From assembly GCA_013289045.1 (NCBI GenBank), contig JABDAU010000001.1:60155-124154 (forward strand): a stretch of DNA of 64,000 bases, read 5' to 3'. Position numbers and translations under genes: made by a program. Shown here in pieces: positions 44,482 to 53,547 of this stretch (positions are counted from its first letter, which is position 1; each line of letters starts with the position of its first letter). Source of the stretch: Bacteroidota bacterium. Its GTDB lineage: Bacteria > Bacteroidota > Bacteroidia > Sphingobacteriales > Sphingobacteriaceae. A model generated the notes under the pieces. That model had not been told where the DNA came from. It saw nothing but the letters and a program-made list of their open reading frames with translations, and ran no database searches.

Positions 44482-45852
44482 TTATATTTTATCTTTTCGA
44501 TTGGTTTGATACCATTCGTTGAACGACTGCTTTGGCACTGCCGGCATATCACGGTGTTTGTACCATGGATTGAGCTTATTGTTCACCGCAAATGGCGCCA
44601 GCTTCATAGTTACCCGTGCCGCTTTACCCGCTGCCCTGTACCTCCCGGGCGATTCCAGTACCCAGGCCATTGCCTTCATGCTGGCCGTTTTCGTTTTGGG
44701 CGAATACCCTTTTTGTACCAGCACCTGCCGCCATTTATACAGCTGGTCATGTATATCAATCTTTACCGGGCAAACGTTACTGCATGATCCGCATAGTGTT
44801 GATGCAAAAGGCAAATCGGCATACTTTTCCATATCGAGGTTTGGCGCGAGGATAGACCCGATCGGTCCCGATATAGCATAATGATAGCTATGCCCGCCGC
44901 TGCGGCGATAAACCGGACAGGTATTCATACAGGCCCCGCACCGGATACATTTCAACGAATTGCGGAAATCTTCCCTGCCCAACTGTACTGATCTCCCATT
45001 ATCAACCAGGATAATATGCATTTGCTGGCCTTCTCGTGGCTTTTTAAAGTGGCTTGAATAGGTGGTGATGGGCTGACCGGTAGCGCTGCGGGTAAGCAGT
45101 CGCAGGAATATCCCCAAATGTTTCCGTTCCGGGATGAGTTTTTCAATACCCATACTGGCGATGTGAATATCTGACAGGTGCGCACCCATATCGGCATTAC
45201 CTTCGTTGGTGCATACCACAAACTCCCCGGTTTCTGCTATCGCGAAGTTTACTCCTGTTAGTGCAGCTCTGCGCGTGAGGAAGGTATCGCGCAAGTGCTG
45301 ACGTGCAGTCTCAGTCAAAAATTGCGGATCGGCATTGCCTGCGGGTGTACCAAGATGCTGATGGAACAGTTCGCCTATTTCCTCTTTCTTTTTGTGAATG
45401 CAGGGCAATACGATATGACTTGGCATTTCTTCAGCCAATTGTACAATGCGTTCGCCCAGGTCAGAGTCGATGACATTGATACCCTGCGCTTTCAGGTATT
45501 CGTTAAGATGGCATTCTTCGGTGAGCATGGATTTGCTCTTCACCATTTTGTCGATACCTTGCTCTTTTAGCAGCAGGTGAACAATGCGATTGTGCTCCCC
45601 GGCATCTTTCGCCCAGTGTACCACAATGCCGTTTGCTTGCGCATTTTTTTCAAACTGCTTTAAGTATTGCGAGAGATTAGAGAGCACATTGACCTTGATC
45701 TGCGAAGCGGCTTCGCGTAACTCTTCCCATTCGGGAAGTTTGTGTACGGCTATATCGCGCTTGGCCCTTATCCACCACAGGGTTTCGTCATGCCAATCGA
45801 CACGCTGCTCGTCTTTATTGAAAATCTCTGCCAGTTCCGCGTGATCTTTCAT
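44482..45852 (-). CDS. lutB: L-lactate utilisation iron-sulfur protein LutB
   Basis: A 456-residue protein with a LUD-type N-terminal region (HNRIVHLLLKEQGIDKMVKSKSMLTEE, GVNFAIAETGEFVVCTNEGNAD) and a ferredoxin-like domain with two 4Fe-4S motifs, CIRCGACMNTCPVY (about residue 310) and CGSCSNVCPVKIDIHDQLY (about residue 360). The C-terminus ends in the NKLNPWYKHRDMPAVPKQSFNEWY tail of LutB/YkgF. Coupled to lutA by a 4-bp gap. Confidence 0.93.
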   Translation of the reverse strand: MKDHAELAEIFNKDEQRVDWHDETLWWIRAKRDIAVHKLPEWEELREAASQIKVNVLSNLSQYLKQFEKNAQANGIVVHWAKDAGEHNRIVHLLLKEQGIDKMVKSKSMLTEECHLNEYLKAQGINVIDSDLGERIVQLAEEMPSHIVLPCIHKKKEEIGELFHQHLGTPAGNADPQFLTETARQHLRDTFLTRRAALTGVNFAIAETGEFVVCTNEGNADMGAHLSDIHIASMGIEKLIPERKHLGIFLRLLTRSATGQPITTYSSHFKKPREGQQMHIILVDNGRSVQLGREDFRNSLKCIRCGACMNTCPVYRRSGGHSYHYAISGPIGSILAPNLDMEKYADLPFASTLCGSCSNVCPVKIDIHDQLYKWRQVLVQKGYSPKTKTASMKAMAWVLESPGRYRAAGKAARVTMKLAPFAVNNKLNPWYKHRDMPAVPKQSFNEWYQTNRKDKI

Positions 45853-45856
45853 TTGC

Positions 45857-46594
45857 TTAATTCCCGTTTGCGTTTAAAATTTCGGCAATGTGTATCACCC
45901 CAACTTTACTTCCCTGGCGGTGCAGAATACCTTCCATATGCATCAGGCATGAAAGATCGCCGGCGGTAATATATTCTACGCCGTGTTCAAGATGATCGGC
46001 CACCCTGTCCTCTCCCATTTTTGATGATACGGCTTCTTCTGCCACGCAAAACGTACCGCCAAAACCACAACATTCATCTGGTCGGCTTAAAGGCATTATT
46101 TCAAGGCCCTTTACCATGTTAAGCAACTTACGTGGTTTGGAAAAATCTTCAGCAACCAGTTCTGTCATTTGCGATGTATGCAGGCCACGCTGCCCGTGAC
46201 AGCTTTGGTGCAGGCCAACTTTATGCGGGAAACTGGCTTCCAGCTTTTCAACTTTTAGTATATCAGTAAGAAATTCTGTCAGTTCATAAACACGGTGCCT
46301 GATTTGCGCAGCTTCCGCTTCGTCTTTGGTGTGCAGGTGATGCTTAATATGCAATGTGCAGCTACCGGATGGGCACACAATGTAGTCAAAATCTCTAAAG
46401 TTATCCGCGAATAACTCATTACAACCGCCGGCCAGGTGTTCATAGCCTGAATTGGCCATAGGCTGGCCGCAACAGGTTTGATTAAGCGGATAGCCAACTT
46501 CCACACCCAACTTCTCCAACAACTGTAACGTGGCTATGGCCGCGTTAGGATAAAACTGATCGACATAACACGGTATAAATAAACCAACCTTCAT
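45857..46594 (-). CDS. lutA: L-lactate utilisation Fe-S oxidoreductase LutA
   Basis: A 245-residue protein with two CCG-type cysteine motifs: QTCCGQPMANSGY near residue 40 and DECCGFGGTFCVAEEAVSSKMG near residue 190, plus VCPSGSC. This is the LutA/YkgE/GlpC-like pattern. First gene of lutABC. The complex would handle L-lactate formed from rhamnose or fucose. No lactate permease is adjacent, which fits an internal rather than external lactate source. Confidence 0.93.
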   Translation of the reverse strand: MKVGLFIPCYVDQFYPNAAIATLQLLEKLGVEVGYPLNQTCCGQPMANSGYEHLAGGCNELFADNFRDFDYIVCPSGSCTLHIKHHLHTKDEAEAAQIRHRVYELTEFLTDILKVEKLEASFPHKVGLHQSCHGQRGLHTSQMTELVAEDFSKPRKLLNMVKGLEIMPLSRPDECCGFGGTFCVAEEAVSSKMGEDRVADHLEHGVEYITAGDLSCLMHMEGILHRQGSKVGVIHIAEILNANGN

Positions 46595-46629
46595 GTATTA
46601 GGAATATATTCTTCTCAAAATCGTCAATA

Positions 46630-49029
46630 TCACTCTTGCACAGGCATCACGACAACGTCTTTTGCCCGGCTAAGCGGGGTGACTTTAAGTTTTGCTAATT
46701 TACCATTTTTTATGGTCGCTTCAACAGTGGTGTTGTATGGTGCATGCAGTTTTATATCCGCATCCCAATCTTTTGGCCAGGCAGGCATCAGGTATATTTT
46801 TTTGCCAACTGTTTGCATCGCCATTTCCTGCAAAGCGATCATGCCGCTGCCGCCCCAGTTATGGTCAGGCGCCCAATCGAGGCCCGGGCCCCAAAAGGTA
46901 AAATAGCGAAATGTTGAATTTGAAAGCTTTTTTGTCACCAGGTCTTTCGCCTCCCCCGTCAATCCCAGGCGTGCTGCGAATATAGGGTCCTGGTGCCAGC
47001 TAACTATCCCGTACTGTCCCTTTTTATCTGCGCCATGGTGCCAGGTATCGATAGCTAATTGCAGGTCAGGCAAACCAACGCCATACAATCCGTACGGGAA
47101 AACAGGGTACAATTGTGGTAGTTCGATATTATTCAACGCACCCCACGATTGCGCCGGCGAGATGACCTTAAAACCGTTGAGCTGGCGGGTGGCGATTTCG
47201 GGCAGGCGATTTAAAACGGCTTTCCAATAAGCACGCTGTTTGGCAGTACCATACTTTGCAGGCAAGGCTAGCATCTCTTCCAAAACCGACTTCATCGCCG
47301 CTATAGTAGATGTTGCGTTGGTAGCGCTTTTATAAGTTTCGAGCCCGGTGCCGGGATACATGATCAGTTTGCCATTAGCATCCAGCGGGTAACCGTTCAG
47401 CTTTTGCGACCAGTACTGAAAATGCTCGTCATGAAATCTGATACTGCTTTCAATAAATGGCAGGTATTGGCTGATATCGGCTCCGGTGAACAACTGGTAA
47501 TCCAGCATCATTTTTGAAAATTCCAGTTCACCGTCATAATGGTCGATCACATAGATATTGGTCAGATCGCCATAATCAAGGAAAGTCTTTTTCTCACCTT
47601 TCAGGTTGACCAGTGTACGCATACTGGAAGAATCCGAGCGCGGCCTGAGCGTAGTATTTCCCCAAAGCTTTTCGTAAGTATGCCCGGCAGGCAGACCGAA
47701 GTTTTCCACCTGCTCGGTGAACGAGGCGCCATCATGTCCCCAATAAACTTTGGTGCGCAGCTCGGCATTGCCTAACGAGCGACGGTAGAACTCAAACTGC
47801 GGCTTCATCATACTAAAATCGCCGCTTTTGAGCATCGGCCAGTAAACCAAACGCTGGTTCTGCGCGGTAAAGCTGCCACCGCCCCAGCGACGAAAATCAG
47901 GTGTAACTTTGCCGCCTTTGTATTCTCCTTTTACAAAATCGGCATCAAAAGTAAACAGGCCTCCATTGAACTTGGTTGGAAATTCGCCAAAGGCATTACA
48001 AGCTAGCTGGTAGCGGAACACATTATAATTGCGGCCGATCTCCCAGCCTTTATCGGTAGTGTGGTCTTTAGCTGTGTTAATGTAGATGTGGCTATGACTC
48101 CAATATTGCGCCCACCATTGTGTATTCTTCGCCCATTTCTGACTATTGCCCGGAGATTGAACCACTTCCTGCTGCAAGCCTTTTATCCAACCTGCATTTG
48201 TTGGGGTGTGTGCTGTATGCAGTACGATATCGATGTTTTGATGGATAACCGGGCTCGTATTTTGATACACCCAACCCCGATATTTGGTAGTAATATAGGT
48301 ACTGTCGATAGTACCTGTGAATGCCATTCCATTCGCAACCATCTCACCGCCGAAAATCAGGCTCTTTAGCGGGTTCCAAAGTTGCTCCTTTACCGAGCTC
48401 AGATGTTGCTGGATGGCTTCTTTATCGATCACCATCTCATCGTCACGATCTTTGTGATACCAGATAATATCTGAGTGATGCGGGTCGATAGTATCTTTCC
48501 GCGTAAATAGCGGCATTTTTTCCGGCGTGGTGAGGTTAAAACTGTAAGATTGATGGCGCTCATCCGGCGAAAGGGAGCGATCGGCAGTGCGCCAGTCTTC
48601 GAAAATAGCTTTGGCTATGAATTTTTGTCCGCTGGTAATTTCTAAGTGGATAACGGGCTTGAAAACTTCCACCCAAAGCTTCACAACCGTATTGTTGTCA
48701 CCTTTTATTTCAATATAGCCTTCTTTCAATTTCAGTTCCTGCCTGAAATTACTTTTAAAGGGATTGGTTGACAAGCTGATTCGTACGCGACCCAATTTCA
48801 GCAGGGAATTGTTTTCATCGAATGTTCCGCTGCGCGCGATATAGAAGATCAGGTCGTTATTCTCCACCCAAACATTGCAGCCTATGTCACCACCGCCAAG
48901 CGGCATGGACTCGGATGAGTTTTTGCTTTGACTGTTCCAAACTACGTTGTAATCGGAAATATCCTGTGCTTTGGATACTGCAAAAACGAACAACAAGACA
49001 AGAGAAAACGAGATCTTTTTAAACAGCAT
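46630..49029 (-). CDS. Secreted DUF5703-type protein, GH95-like hydrolase fold
   Basis: A 799-residue exported protein with signal peptide (LFKKISFSLVLLFVFAVSKAQ). The N-terminal domain (VVWNSQSKNSSESMPLGGGDIGCNVWVENNDLIFYIARSGTFDENN) corresponds to DUF5703_N, which resembles the GH95/GH65 beta-sandwich. The central part is an (alpha/alpha)6-type barrel (NVFRYQLACNAFGEFPTKFNGGLFTFDAD, MYPGTGLETYKSATNATSTIAAMKSVLEEML) and the C-terminus an Ig-like domain. The GH95 likeness and position next to fucose genes hint at alpha-L-fucosidase or related action, but no activity is established for the family as far as I know. Confidence 0.75.
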   Translation of the reverse strand: MLFKKISFSLVLLFVFAVSKAQDISDYNVVWNSQSKNSSESMPLGGGDIGCNVWVENNDLIFYIARSGTFDENNSLLKLGRVRISLSTNPFKSNFRQELKLKEGYIEIKGDNNTVVKLWVEVFKPVIHLEITSGQKFIAKAIFEDWRTADRSLSPDERHQSYSFNLTTPEKMPLFTRKDTIDPHHSDIIWYHKDRDDEMVIDKEAIQQHLSSVKEQLWNPLKSLIFGGEMVANGMAFTGTIDSTYITTKYRGWVYQNTSPVIHQNIDIVLHTAHTPTNAGWIKGLQQEVVQSPGNSQKWAKNTQWWAQYWSHSHIYINTAKDHTTDKGWEIGRNYNVFRYQLACNAFGEFPTKFNGGLFTFDADFVKGEYKGGKVTPDFRRWGGGSFTAQNQRLVYWPMLKSGDFSMMKPQFEFYRRSLGNAELRTKVYWGHDGASFTEQVENFGLPAGHTYEKLWGNTTLRPRSDSSSMRTLVNLKGEKKTFLDYGDLTNIYVIDHYDGELEFSKMMLDYQLFTGADISQYLPFIESSIRFHDEHFQYWSQKLNGYPLDANGKLIMYPGTGLETYKSATNATSTIAAMKSVLEEMLALPAKYGTAKQRAYWKAVLNRLPEIATRQLNGFKVISPAQSWGALNNIELPQLYPVFPYGLYGVGLPDLQLAIDTWHHGADKKGQYGIVSWHQDPIFAARLGLTGEAKDLVTKKLSNSTFRYFTFWGPGLDWAPDHNWGGSGMIALQEMAMQTVGKKIYLMPAWPKDWDADIKLHAPYNTTVEATIKNGKLAKLKVTPLSRAKDVVVMPVQE

Positions 49030-49037
49030 GCTAATAG

Positions 49038-49053
49038 AATTTAAGCGTAAATT
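49038..49053. promoter_or_regulatory. Short palindrome AATTTA-AGCG-TAAATT before the DUF5703 gene
   Basis: Perfect 6-bp arms, 8 bp upstream of the ATG at 49029. It could be an operator overlapping the ribosome-binding region, or chance in AT-rich DNA. Confidence 0.3.
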
Positions 49054-49198
49054 GGCACTACTAAATTCGCTTATAAAAAGATCGTTATATTGATTTTGTT
49101 AGCCAATTATTGTAGCATCTTAGCATAAAGCCGGGTATTGTTTCTCTTCTTTAAGAGAGAAAGCCTCCATTTCATTACGCAAAATCTCACAATTTTTA

Positions 49199-49229
49199 AA
49201 TTTACGACGTTTTGGAAACTTCGTAAATT
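49199..49229. repeat. Hairpin AATTTACGA-(C)GTTT-TGG-AAAC(T)-TCGTAAATT
   Basis: Two nested inverted repeats (9-bp outer, 4-bp inner) interrupted by a C/T mismatch lie just downstream of the lactonase stop codon (49246, minus strand) and upstream of the DUF5703 gene. No T-run follows on either strand, so it may be a weak terminator or a protein-binding site. A second small hairpin, TTTCTCT...AGAGAGAAA, is at about 49141-49162. Confidence 0.5.
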
Positions 49230-49245
49230 AATAGCAGGCGACTTA

Positions 49246-50073
49246 CTAAATGTTATAAAATTCTACAGCATTATTTCCCCAGAAATCAGTATACTCGTCA
49301 ACAGAAAGTTTTGATGTATAATTTTCAACAATACTGATCATCCTGTCATACCCACCCGCCACGTTGCAAACCGGCCAATCAGAGCCAAACATCAGGCGTT
49401 TTGTACCGAAGGCTTTAAAAACGACATCCAGATAAGGTGTAAAATCAGCTTCCTGCCAGTTTTGCCATTCGGCTTCGGTAACCATTCCGGACACTTTGCA
49501 CCAAACATTCTCATATTGGGCAATAGCTGCTACATCCTTTTCCCAATCCGCAATCTCCTGCTTTTTAATATAGGGTTTGGCGATATGATCGATCACGAAT
49601 TTTTGGTTGGGAAATGCCCCGACCAACTCTTCGGCATAAACCAGCTGGTCAGGAAAAATAAGAATATCATAGGTGAAATTATATCTTTCCAGTTCTTTTA
49701 TACCGTGCATGAAAGCCGGTTTCAGCATCAATGCCCTGTCAGGATCACCCTGCAACACATGGCGAAACCCTTTCAATTTTTCAAACTGACTGTAATCCGT
49801 AAGCTGTTCTTCAATATTCCCGGCCCGCAGATCGACCCAACCGACAATGGCTTTTATAAAATCATTTTTCGCAGCATGTTGCAGAAGGAACCTGGTTTCG
49901 ATATCTGATTGATCGGCCTGCACAGCCACACAACCGTCAATCTGGTGTTTATCAAGTATCGGTTTAAGATCAGCAGGCAAAAAATCCCGCTGAATAGCGG
50001 CCATACTTTCATCTATCCAGCTATCTCTAACCGGATCGAATATCCAAAAATGTTGATGTGAATCGATGCGCAT
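49246..50073 (-). CDS. Amidohydrolase-family sugar lactonase (L-fuconolactonase/L-rhamnonolactonase-like)
   Basis: A 275-residue TIM-barrel metal hydrolase; the start is ATG 50073 because MRIDSHQHFWIFDP is the conserved beginning, while the upstream frame to 50133 adds an unrelated stretch. HQHFW gives the metal His pair, QADQSDIETRFLLQHA, FVIDHIAKPYI and RLMFGSDWPVCNVAGGY (active-site Asp) are family marks. It would hydrolyse L-fucono- or rhamnono-1,5-lactone. Neighbouring SDR and FucP genes favour L-fucose. Gap to the SDR gene is about 140 bp. Confidence 0.85.
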   Translation of the reverse strand: MRIDSHQHFWIFDPVRDSWIDESMAAIQRDFLPADLKPILDKHQIDGCVAVQADQSDIETRFLLQHAAKNDFIKAIVGWVDLRAGNIEEQLTDYSQFEKLKGFRHVLQGDPDRALMLKPAFMHGIKELERYNFTYDILIFPDQLVYAEELVGAFPNQKFVIDHIAKPYIKKQEIADWEKDVAAIAQYENVWCKVSGMVTEAEWQNWQEADFTPYLDVVFKAFGTKRLMFGSDWPVCNVAGGYDRMISIVENYTSKLSVDEYTDFWGNNAVEFYNI

Positions 50074-50215
50074 AAGCCCCTTCCAAACCCTTCCCGGCAG
50101 GAAGGGCTTTATATATTTTGTAAATTTTATCAAAAAGTCTCTCCTACCGGGGAGATTATTCGCCTATTTTATTTTTCTAAATGGTGCTCATAAGGGCTTT
50201 GCCGTTCAGACAGGC

Positions 50216-51004
50216 TTATGCATTTGCCAAAGATCTATCCAAATGCACATAACCACCGTCCACATAGATCAGCTGACCGGTAGTGTGACTTGAACGACCA
50301 GACAGCAGAAAGGCTGTCATGTTCGCTATTTCCTCTACAGTGGTCATACGATTGCCCAGTGGAATATTTGATTCTATTTCCTGCAACTTTTCTTCCGGGT
50401 TTGGCAATGTTTTTATCCAATTTTCGTAAAGCGGCGTCCAACATTCGGCCACCACAATGGCATTTACACGGATGCCATATTTGAGCAGCTCAACCGCCCA
50501 CTCGCGGGTAAGCGCATTACGGCCGCCGTTTGATGCAGCGTAAGCTGAAGTATTACCCTGGCCGGTATCTGCAGTTTTTGAAGTAATGTTGAGGATAACG
50601 CCTTTTGATTCCTTCAAAGCGTCCAGCGAGTGGTGCGCCATCAGGTAATAATGTACCATATTCTTGTGCAGCGATGCGATGAAACGGTCATAATCGCCAC
50701 TTTCCAATCCTACCCCGTCGTTTACACCGGCGTTGTTTACCAGGCCGTCTATTTTACCAAATTCAGCCAGCACTCCATCAACCGCCTTTTTGCAATCATC
50801 GGGTTCGGTAAGCTCGGCAACCACGTGGGCTGCTTTGCCACCTTCAGCTTCTATTTCAGCTATTGCCTTTAAGTTATCTTCTGCCTTTCTGCCTACGATA
50901 ACCGGGACGGCGCCTTCATTTGCCAGCACTTTTGCCACACCGAGGCCTATACCCTTTGCACCGCCCGTTATGATGATCACTTTATCTTTCAGTCCTAAAT
51001 CCAT
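50216..51004 (-). CDS. Short-chain dehydrogenase, L-fucose dehydrogenase-like
   Basis: A 262-residue SDR. VIIITGGAKGIGLGVAKVLA binds the nucleotide, LVNNAGVNDGVGLES is the NNAG motif, ILNITSKTADTGQG holds the catalytic Ser region, and the C-terminus reads TGQLIYVDGGYVHLDRSL. Unusually, the YxxxK motif reads YAASN: the catalytic Lys is Asn (codon AAC confirmed on the minus strand at about 50529-50531). Family and context suggest oxidation of L-fucose to fuconolactone for the adjacent lactonase. Same strand as fucP, 20 bp downstream of it. Confidence 0.83.
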   Translation of the reverse strand: MDLGLKDKVIIITGGAKGIGLGVAKVLANEGAVPVIVGRKAEDNLKAIAEIEAEGGKAAHVVAELTEPDDCKKAVDGVLAEFGKIDGLVNNAGVNDGVGLESGDYDRFIASLHKNMVHYYLMAHHSLDALKESKGVILNITSKTADTGQGNTSAYAASNGGRNALTREWAVELLKYGIRVNAIVVAECWTPLYENWIKTLPNPEEKLQEIESNIPLGNRMTTVEEIANMTAFLLSGRSSHTTGQLIYVDGGYVHLDRSLANA

Positions 51005-51024
51005 AAGTATTTGTATTGATATAT

Positions 51025-52302
51025 TTAATGCGCCGCAGCGACTTTCAGCTCAGTAGTTTTTACCCGTTTAAAAGCATAAACGAATATATAAAGGAAACAA
51101 AATGCCGGTACCAGGTAAGCAATCTGGATGTTGCTGACATCTGCTACTATTCCAAGAACATAAGCGCATACTGCACCGCCAACAATGGACATAATCACCA
51201 ATGATGAGCCTTCTTTTGTCTTTTTACCTAATCCGCGTATGCTCAATGAGAAGATGGTCGGGAACATGATCGACATAAAGAAATCTACGCCCAGCAGTGC
51301 GTAAACAGGGAAATTACCGTGAAGAATAACCGCCAAAACAGTAAGCAATACATTCAGCAAGGCATAAACAGTGAGTAGTTTTACGGGGTTGAAGATTTTC
51401 ATCAGCAATGTACCCACAAATCTTCCTCCCATAAAACATGCCGAGCCGCTGATAAGAAAAAACGAAGCAGATTTTTCATCCATATTAGCAACCTTTTCGG
51501 CAAATAGCACAAAAAAGCCCCAAATGCAAGCTTGTGCACCCACATAAAAAAATTGTGCTAAAACACCTGCCATCAATTCTTTCTCAGAGAATAAGCTCAA
51601 CATTCGCTCAAAAAAAGGCTTACGCTCGTGAACATCTTCACCCTCACCCTCTTCTTTTATCTGCGGAAGAGAAGTAAAATAAATGAGTATTGCTACGATA
51701 AGAACACCAAGCCCGGTAATCAAAAATGGCATTTGAACAGATGATGCTTCATGTGTCAGATATGCGTGTAATTTATCTGGCGACATAGCAGCTTCCTGTT
51801 TGTCGGACAAAGTAATACCCGAAAGAATAAAAGTGCGTCCTACGAATCCGGCAGACACAGCAGCTAACCCATTAAATGATTGTGCCAGGTTAATGCGGGT
51901 TGTAGCTCCCGCAGGATCTCCTAAAACTGTGATGTATGGGTTAGCAGCAGTTTCAAGAAACGCCGAGCCACTAAACATAATAAATAATGCTACAAGGAAA
52001 AAAGGGTAATTCATCGCCCCCGCTGCAGGGTAAAACAGGAACATACCTATGGCAACCAATACCAGTCCAAATAATATTCCCCCTTTATACCCAAAACGCT
52101 TCATAAACTGGGCAGCAGGTATAGGCAGCAGGAAATAAGCGAAATAGGCGGAAACGTCAACTAATGACGATTGTCGTGTAGTCAGCTGAAATGCCTTTTT
52201 CAGATGCGGGATAAGGATGGGATTAAGATTCAGCGCGAATCCCCATATGAAGAACAGCGAGGTAATCAGGGCTACAGCAAACAGCTTTTTATCTTTTGGC
52301 AT
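51025..52302 (-). CDS. fucP: L-fucose-proton symporter FucP-like (MFS)
   Basis: A 425-residue membrane protein with 12 predicted helices. SLFFIWGFALNLNPILIPHLKKAFQLTTRQSSLVDVSAYFAYFLLPIPA is the FucP start, followed by GLVLVAIGMFLFYPAAG, FLETAANPYITVLGDP and SIMFPTIFSLSIRGLGKKTKEGSSLVIMSIVGGAVCAYVLG. It should import L-fucose. It lies 30 bp after the upstream lipoprotein gene and before the SDR and lactonase genes, defining a small fucose unit. Confidence 0.88.
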   Translation of the reverse strand: MPKDKKLFAVALITSLFFIWGFALNLNPILIPHLKKAFQLTTRQSSLVDVSAYFAYFLLPIPAAQFMKRFGYKGGILFGLVLVAIGMFLFYPAAGAMNYPFFLVALFIMFSGSAFLETAANPYITVLGDPAGATTRINLAQSFNGLAAVSAGFVGRTFILSGITLSDKQEAAMSPDKLHAYLTHEASSVQMPFLITGLGVLIVAILIYFTSLPQIKEEGEGEDVHERKPFFERMLSLFSEKELMAGVLAQFFYVGAQACIWGFFVLFAEKVANMDEKSASFFLISGSACFMGGRFVGTLLMKIFNPVKLLTVYALLNVLLTVLAVILHGNFPVYALLGVDFFMSIMFPTIFSLSIRGLGKKTKEGSSLVIMSIVGGAVCAYVLGIVADVSNIQIAYLVPAFCFLYIFVYAFKRVKTTELKVAAAH

Positions 52303-52332
52303 GTGGTTATATAATTAGTATGCTAATATAGA

Positions 52333-53547
52333 TTATTTAAAAGCTGTCTGTATAACGTTTAATCCAACACCCAAAGTTTTTGTCGCGATAACATTTAACG
52401 CATCCTTGCTACCTGTAAAATGGAACACGCTGTGTTTATGCGTAAGCGTTTCGCCGGGCTTAAGGAATGCCGCTGGTGATACGCTTTCGATCTCATAAAA
52501 TGGCCCCATCTGCCCGCCTGTTGCCAGCGGGCCATCGTTATAGGCATTTACCGCGTCACCTTTAAACGGGTCTTTATCGGTTCGCCATTCCTGGTTCAGG
52601 TATGTGGCGTTGGGATCGAAATTGTAAGTAATCAGGGTGAGTACATTATTCGCAGCATCATAGCTACCTGCGTACTGTTTCAACCTGTTTGGTGGTACGC
52701 CCAATTTGCCACGTTGTTTGCCATCGGCTTTATAATACAAGGTACCATTCTGGAATTTTACACGGTCGGGTGGTATTTGTCCGAAGTAATCAGTTGTGGC
52801 AACCTCGCCTGTTGTGTTTTGTTGATAAGGAATTACGATGGTAACCGACGGCGATGGATTGAACATATCTAAATTCCATAAACATGGCGCACCGGTTTTT
52901 TTATCCCAGGCCTGTTTACCGGCGTTGATAATACCGTTTACCGTAGCATAGCCAACCGCCTTAACGGATGTATCGATCGTAATACCGAGTGTTTGTTGGA
53001 TATCGGCATTTTCCAGTATCTGTATGCTGCGGTTCAGTTTAATATCCATTACCGTACCTGCATAGTTCTGCATTTGGGTGGTTTTACTTAGCGTCACTTT
53101 TTTTGTGGTCGATGAATCGAGTTTCCAGCTTTCTTTATCCACTGCGGCTGGTGTATGCCAGTTATCGAACACCATTTGGGTGCCGGGCTTAAAGAACAGA
53201 GCAAATTTGCTGCCCTCCGGCCCAAGCCATAATCTGTCTTCACCGCCAAACGCGTTCATGTGCGCATCGGGTGTTTCCAGGTCGAATGTTTTGTAATTGA
53301 TCCAACCGAAACTTTTGCCGTTGTCTCCTTCCGCCGTTGAAGTAAAAACCTTTGCCTGGTATTTTGGCGAAACGATGATCTGGCCGCTGCCTTCATTGTT
53401 TTTCAACACCAGCACACTATCGTGCTGCTTTAGAAAGTCGAGATCGTAAGCAAAAGTGCCTTTTTGGGGGAATTTCGGAACATCCATAATACATCCGGAT
53501 AAAGCCATAGCCGAAACAGCAAAGAGCATAATTTTCAGACTTCTCAT
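52333..53547 (-). CDS. Lipoprotein, DUF6786-like, unknown function
   Basis: A 404-residue protein with a lipoprotein signal (MRSLKIMLFAVSAMALSGC; Cys19), so it is membrane-anchored. The mature part is almost all beta strand with aromatic-rich repeats: NAFGGEDRLWLGPEGSKFALFFKPG, NRSIQILENADIQQTLGI, PFYEIESVSPAAFLKPGETLTHKHSVFHFTG. The last pieces resemble aldose-1-epimerase-like sandwich folds, and I associate the protein with DUF6786, from memory. A mutarotase-like or sugar-binding role is possible. It is the first gene of the fucose unit and divergent from kdgK. Confidence 0.6.
   Translation of the reverse strand: MRSLKIMLFAVSAMALSGCIMDVPKFPQKGTFAYDLDFLKQHDSVLVLKNNEGSGQIIVSPKYQAKVFTSTAEGDNGKSFGWINYKTFDLETPDAHMNAFGGEDRLWLGPEGSKFALFFKPGTQMVFDNWHTPAAVDKESWKLDSSTTKKVTLSKTTQMQNYAGTVMDIKLNRSIQILENADIQQTLGITIDTSVKAVGYATVNGIINAGKQAWDKKTGAPCLWNLDMFNPSPSVTIVIPYQQNTTGEVATTDYFGQIPPDRVKFQNGTLYYKADGKQRGKLGVPPNRLKQYAGSYDAANNVLTLITYNFDPNATYLNQEWRTDKDPFKGDAVNAYNDGPLATGGQMGPFYEIESVSPAAFLKPGETLTHKHSVFHFTGSKDALNVIATKTLGVGLNVIQTAFK

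Noticed and set aside
49199..49229. LacI-type operator before the DUF5703 gene
   Set aside because: It contains ACGTTTT but the arms do not align with the other sites around a CG centre; better described as a hairpin.
49250..51100. Plus-strand open frames opposite the lactonase and SDR genes
   Set aside because: They lie wholly opposite conserved genes and show no family motif; the same holds for the many other shadow frames in the window.
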